A stretch of 38,938 bases of DNA from a virus. The notes under the pieces are model-generated. The model was not told where the DNA came from, made no database searches, and saw nothing but the letters and a program-made list of their open reading frames with translations. The position numbers and the translations under genes are program-made. Shown piece after piece: positions 37,721 to 38,938 of the stretch. How positions within the stretch are numbered: position 1 is the stretch's first letter; each line of letters begins with the position of its first letter. The stretch covers positions 1-38,938 of the IMG/VR virus record IMGVR_UViG_3300025759_000236; one strand, 5' to 3'.

Positions 37721-38355
37721 TTATTCCTCAATATTTAACTCACGTCCAACTTACACAAGGTAGACGTCCTAAGTATTATACAAAAGGAAGTCACATTCCT
37801 AAAAAGTACCAAAGCTATAAAGAATATGACGCTAAGGGTAGGTTATTAGGGCTTGACAAAAAGCCTATAATAGCCAATCCTGCTAGCGTTAATAAACCTA
37901 GAATCAAGAAAATAAACGGACAAGAACTCTATAGTGGTAATATGCCTCCTCATCTTAGAAGTAAGATAGTCGGAGTAATGAAAGATCACTTTTTAGAGCA
38001 TTTACGCAAATGTAACCCATTAGTTGATTTTCCTATAGCTATAACGGCAGAGTTATACACAATTCCGGGTGCCATGAACTGGGACCTTGATAATCAATGG
38101 ATCTACCACAAATGCTTTCAAGATGCATTGGTAGAAGCAAGAATAATACCTGATGACAACATTTTCTACATCACTCAAGCTCCAGCCTTTTCCTATACCC
38201 CAGTGGAGAGGTTGGAAGACCGCAAACTCATATATAGAATTAGTAAAGATGACAGGCAAGTCCTCCGAGAACACCCAAACTACAAAGCGCACTTTAGCTC
38301 AAAACAGATTCTATTGGAAGATAGTAGTGCCAATCGTTTGCTCGACATTGACTGA
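37690..38355 (+). CDS. RusA-like Holliday junction resolvase
   Basis: 221 aa, starting MGKQDSTREIIIPQYLTHVQ. The core is WDLDNQWIYHKCFQDALVEA with IIPDDN after it: Asp132, Asp134, Asn135, Lys141, Asp145, Asp155/156. This is the RusA pattern D-x-D-N-x5-K-x3-D-A-L...D-D. RusA-family nucleases cut four-way junctions, and in phages they resolve branched DNA before packaging. The N-terminal 70 residues are an extra basic extension. The last 107 bases are also read by the next gene in another frame, so the C-terminal tail after about residue 187 is shaped by that overlap. Confidence 0.85.
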   Translation: MGKQDSTREIIIPQYLTHVQLTQGRRPKYYTKGSHIPKKYQSYKEYDAKGRLLGLDKKPIIANPASVNKPRIKKINGQELYSGNMPPHLRSKIVGVMKDHFLEHLRKCNPLVDFPIAITAELYTIPGAMNWDLDNQWIYHKCFQDALVEARIIPDDNIFYITQAPAFSYTPVERLEDRKLIYRISKDDRQVLREHPNYKAHFSSKQILLEDSSANRLLDID

Positions 38356-38617
38356 CCACGGTTGGGACCGTAGCACTATCATCGACGGTGCACTCCCAGC
38401 CCCGCTTACGTATACAGACACACATAATTGGCTTAAAGCAAACTTCGCTTTAGGTGATAAGATTCAAGAAGACGGAATAGTATTGGGCATGCGTATCATG
38501 TCTACTACAGAGATGTCTAAAGAAAGATTTGCTAGATATATAGAGACCATTAGACAATGGGCTGCAGAATACATGAATACAGATATACCCGATCCTCAAT
38601 TACAATATGAATTATGA
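38249..38617 (+). CDS. NinB-like recombination protein, 122 aa
   Basis: Start at the ATG at 38249 (MTGKSSENTQTTKRTLAQNR). KRTLAQNRFYWKIVVPIVCS is the typical opening helix of NinB-family (Orf/NinB) phage recombination proteins. The length of 122 aa is a little short for the family. The conserved motif lies inside the 107-base overlap with the RusA-like gene, which supports this frame there. It is involved, by family, in recombination and ssDNA/SSB handling. It is coupled to the rIIA-like gene through ATGA. Confidence 0.75.
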   Translation: MTGKSSENTQTTKRTLAQNRFYWKIVVPIVCSTLTDHGWDRSTIIDGALPAPLTYTDTHNWLKANFALGDKIQEDGIVLGMRIMSTTEMSKERFARYIETIRQWAAEYMNTDIPDPQLQYEL

Positions 38618-38938
38618 AACTAAAATCAAGTAACAATCAATACCAGTCTACTGTTACTGGTAAGAAGATACAGATGGGTTTTGCAGCAGATGCTGCTAGC
38701 CATCTTGCTGAGTTGATGTCTAACTCAGTATACCAAGATAAATACGGCTCTATCGTAAGAGAAGTCGTATCTAATGCAGTAGATGCAAACGTTGAATCTA
38801 GTTCCACACGCAAAGTCGAAGTTAGTATTATTGAAAAACCTACTTTGAGCGATGGCGTAGGCTTTTTGGATGTAAAGGATTATGGTCCTGGTATCTCTAC
38901 AGAACGCATTGAGAACATTTTCACCCAATATTTTGCCT
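38614..38938 (+). CDS. rIIA-like GHKL ATPase (3' part beyond window)
   Basis: Starts with MKLKSSNNQYQSTVTGKKIQ at 38614, overlapping the previous TGA (ATGA), and stays open to the right edge (108 codons). GHKL ATP-binding motifs are visible: N-box IVREVVSNAVDAN (Glu50, Asn54, Asp57) and G1 box VKDYGPGIS (Asp89, Gly91, Gly93). This arrangement and the N-terminal MGFAADAASHLAELMSNSVY segment fit phage rIIA-like proteins. In T4, rIIA affects lysis timing and exclusion by lambda Rex; the role here is not known. Confidence 0.85.
   Translation, partial: MKLKSSNNQYQSTVTGKKIQMGFAADAASHLAELMSNSVYQDKYGSIVREVVSNAVDANVESSSTRKVEVSIIEKPTLSDGVGFLDVKDYGPGISTERIENIFTQYFA

Noticed and set aside
1-38938. CRISPR array, integrase, transposase or attachment sites
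   Set aside because: No regularly spaced repeats, no recombinase motifs and no terminal direct repeats were seen.
1-38938. Alternative genetic code (stop reassignment, known in some crAss-like phages)
   Set aside because: TAA, TGA and TAG each end clear genes here (for example TGA of the polymerase and TAG of the 188-aa gene), and no gene is broken by in-frame stops.

Overview
The window looks like part of the genome of a lytic, tailed, crAss-like (Crassvirales-type) phage that infects a marine or environmental member of the Bacteroidota. The support is: a portal and a large terminase of the crAss-like type encoded side by side; an IHF/HU-like gene and a small very basic gene in the same block; a replication block with a family-A DNA polymerase, an SF2 helicase, a DnaB-type helicase, a Sak4-type ATPase, a DnaG-type primase, a RusA-type resolvase and a NinB-like protein; and an rIIA-like GHKL ATPase cut by the right edge. 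There is no integrase, transposase or rRNA. TAA, TGA and TAG all appear as stops, so the code looks standard. Most genes are AT-rich, and starts sit behind A-rich leaders rather than Shine-Dalgarno sequences, as is usual in Bacteroidota and their phages.

Layout. (1) Positions 1-6159, minus strand: a tightly coupled late/packaging operon. Read 5' to 3' from 6159 it holds a basic protein, a 52-aa protein, a 101-aa protein, a winged-helix-like protein, an acidic protein, a tiny membrane peptide, an IHF-like protein, a 190-aa protein, the large terminase and the portal (running off the left edge). Neighbours overlap as TAATG, TGATG or ATGA. (2) About 6160-6205: a divergent control region with an inverted repeat. 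(3) 6206-9757, plus strand: an early-type cassette of small unknown genes. Much of it (about 6430-8690) is clearly GC-richer than the rest, packed with strong RNA hairpins, and carries a duplicated gene and a duplicated upstream block. (4) 9919-14891: further small genes, three tRNAs (Leu-TAA, Met-CAT, Arg-TCT) and two pseudoknot-like intergenic elements. (5) 14993-16168: a probable lysis/envelope cluster with a tiny membrane peptide, a secreted protein, a T7-lysozyme-type amidase and a lipoprotein that starts inside the amidase gene. (6) 16165-18290: family-A DNA polymerase and a coupled small gene. (7) 18372-32534: three giant Sec-exported proteins (1127, 1755 and 1834 aa) with paired dockerin-like EF-hands. 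(8) 32584-38938: the rest of the replication/recombination module.

How the parts may work together. A recurring 13-bp motif (AAAAGTGAAAACA and close variants) lies just upstream of several plus-strand genes, usually directly after a hairpin, and is a good candidate for the phage's early or middle promoter. Replication genes are chained by start-stop overlaps. The tRNAs fit an AT-rich phage, since they read TTA and AGA among other codons.

The most remarkable feature is the giant-protein operon. It takes up about 14 kb in the middle of the replication module. Each protein has a Bacteroidota-type signal peptide with predicted cleavage before Gln, a beta-helix-like N-terminal part and a calcium-binding dockerin-like pair. 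The second and third are clear paralogues. Large secreted, host-like surface proteins in the replication region of a lytic phage are unexpected and suggest remodelling of the infected cell's surface or its surroundings. The function is unknown.
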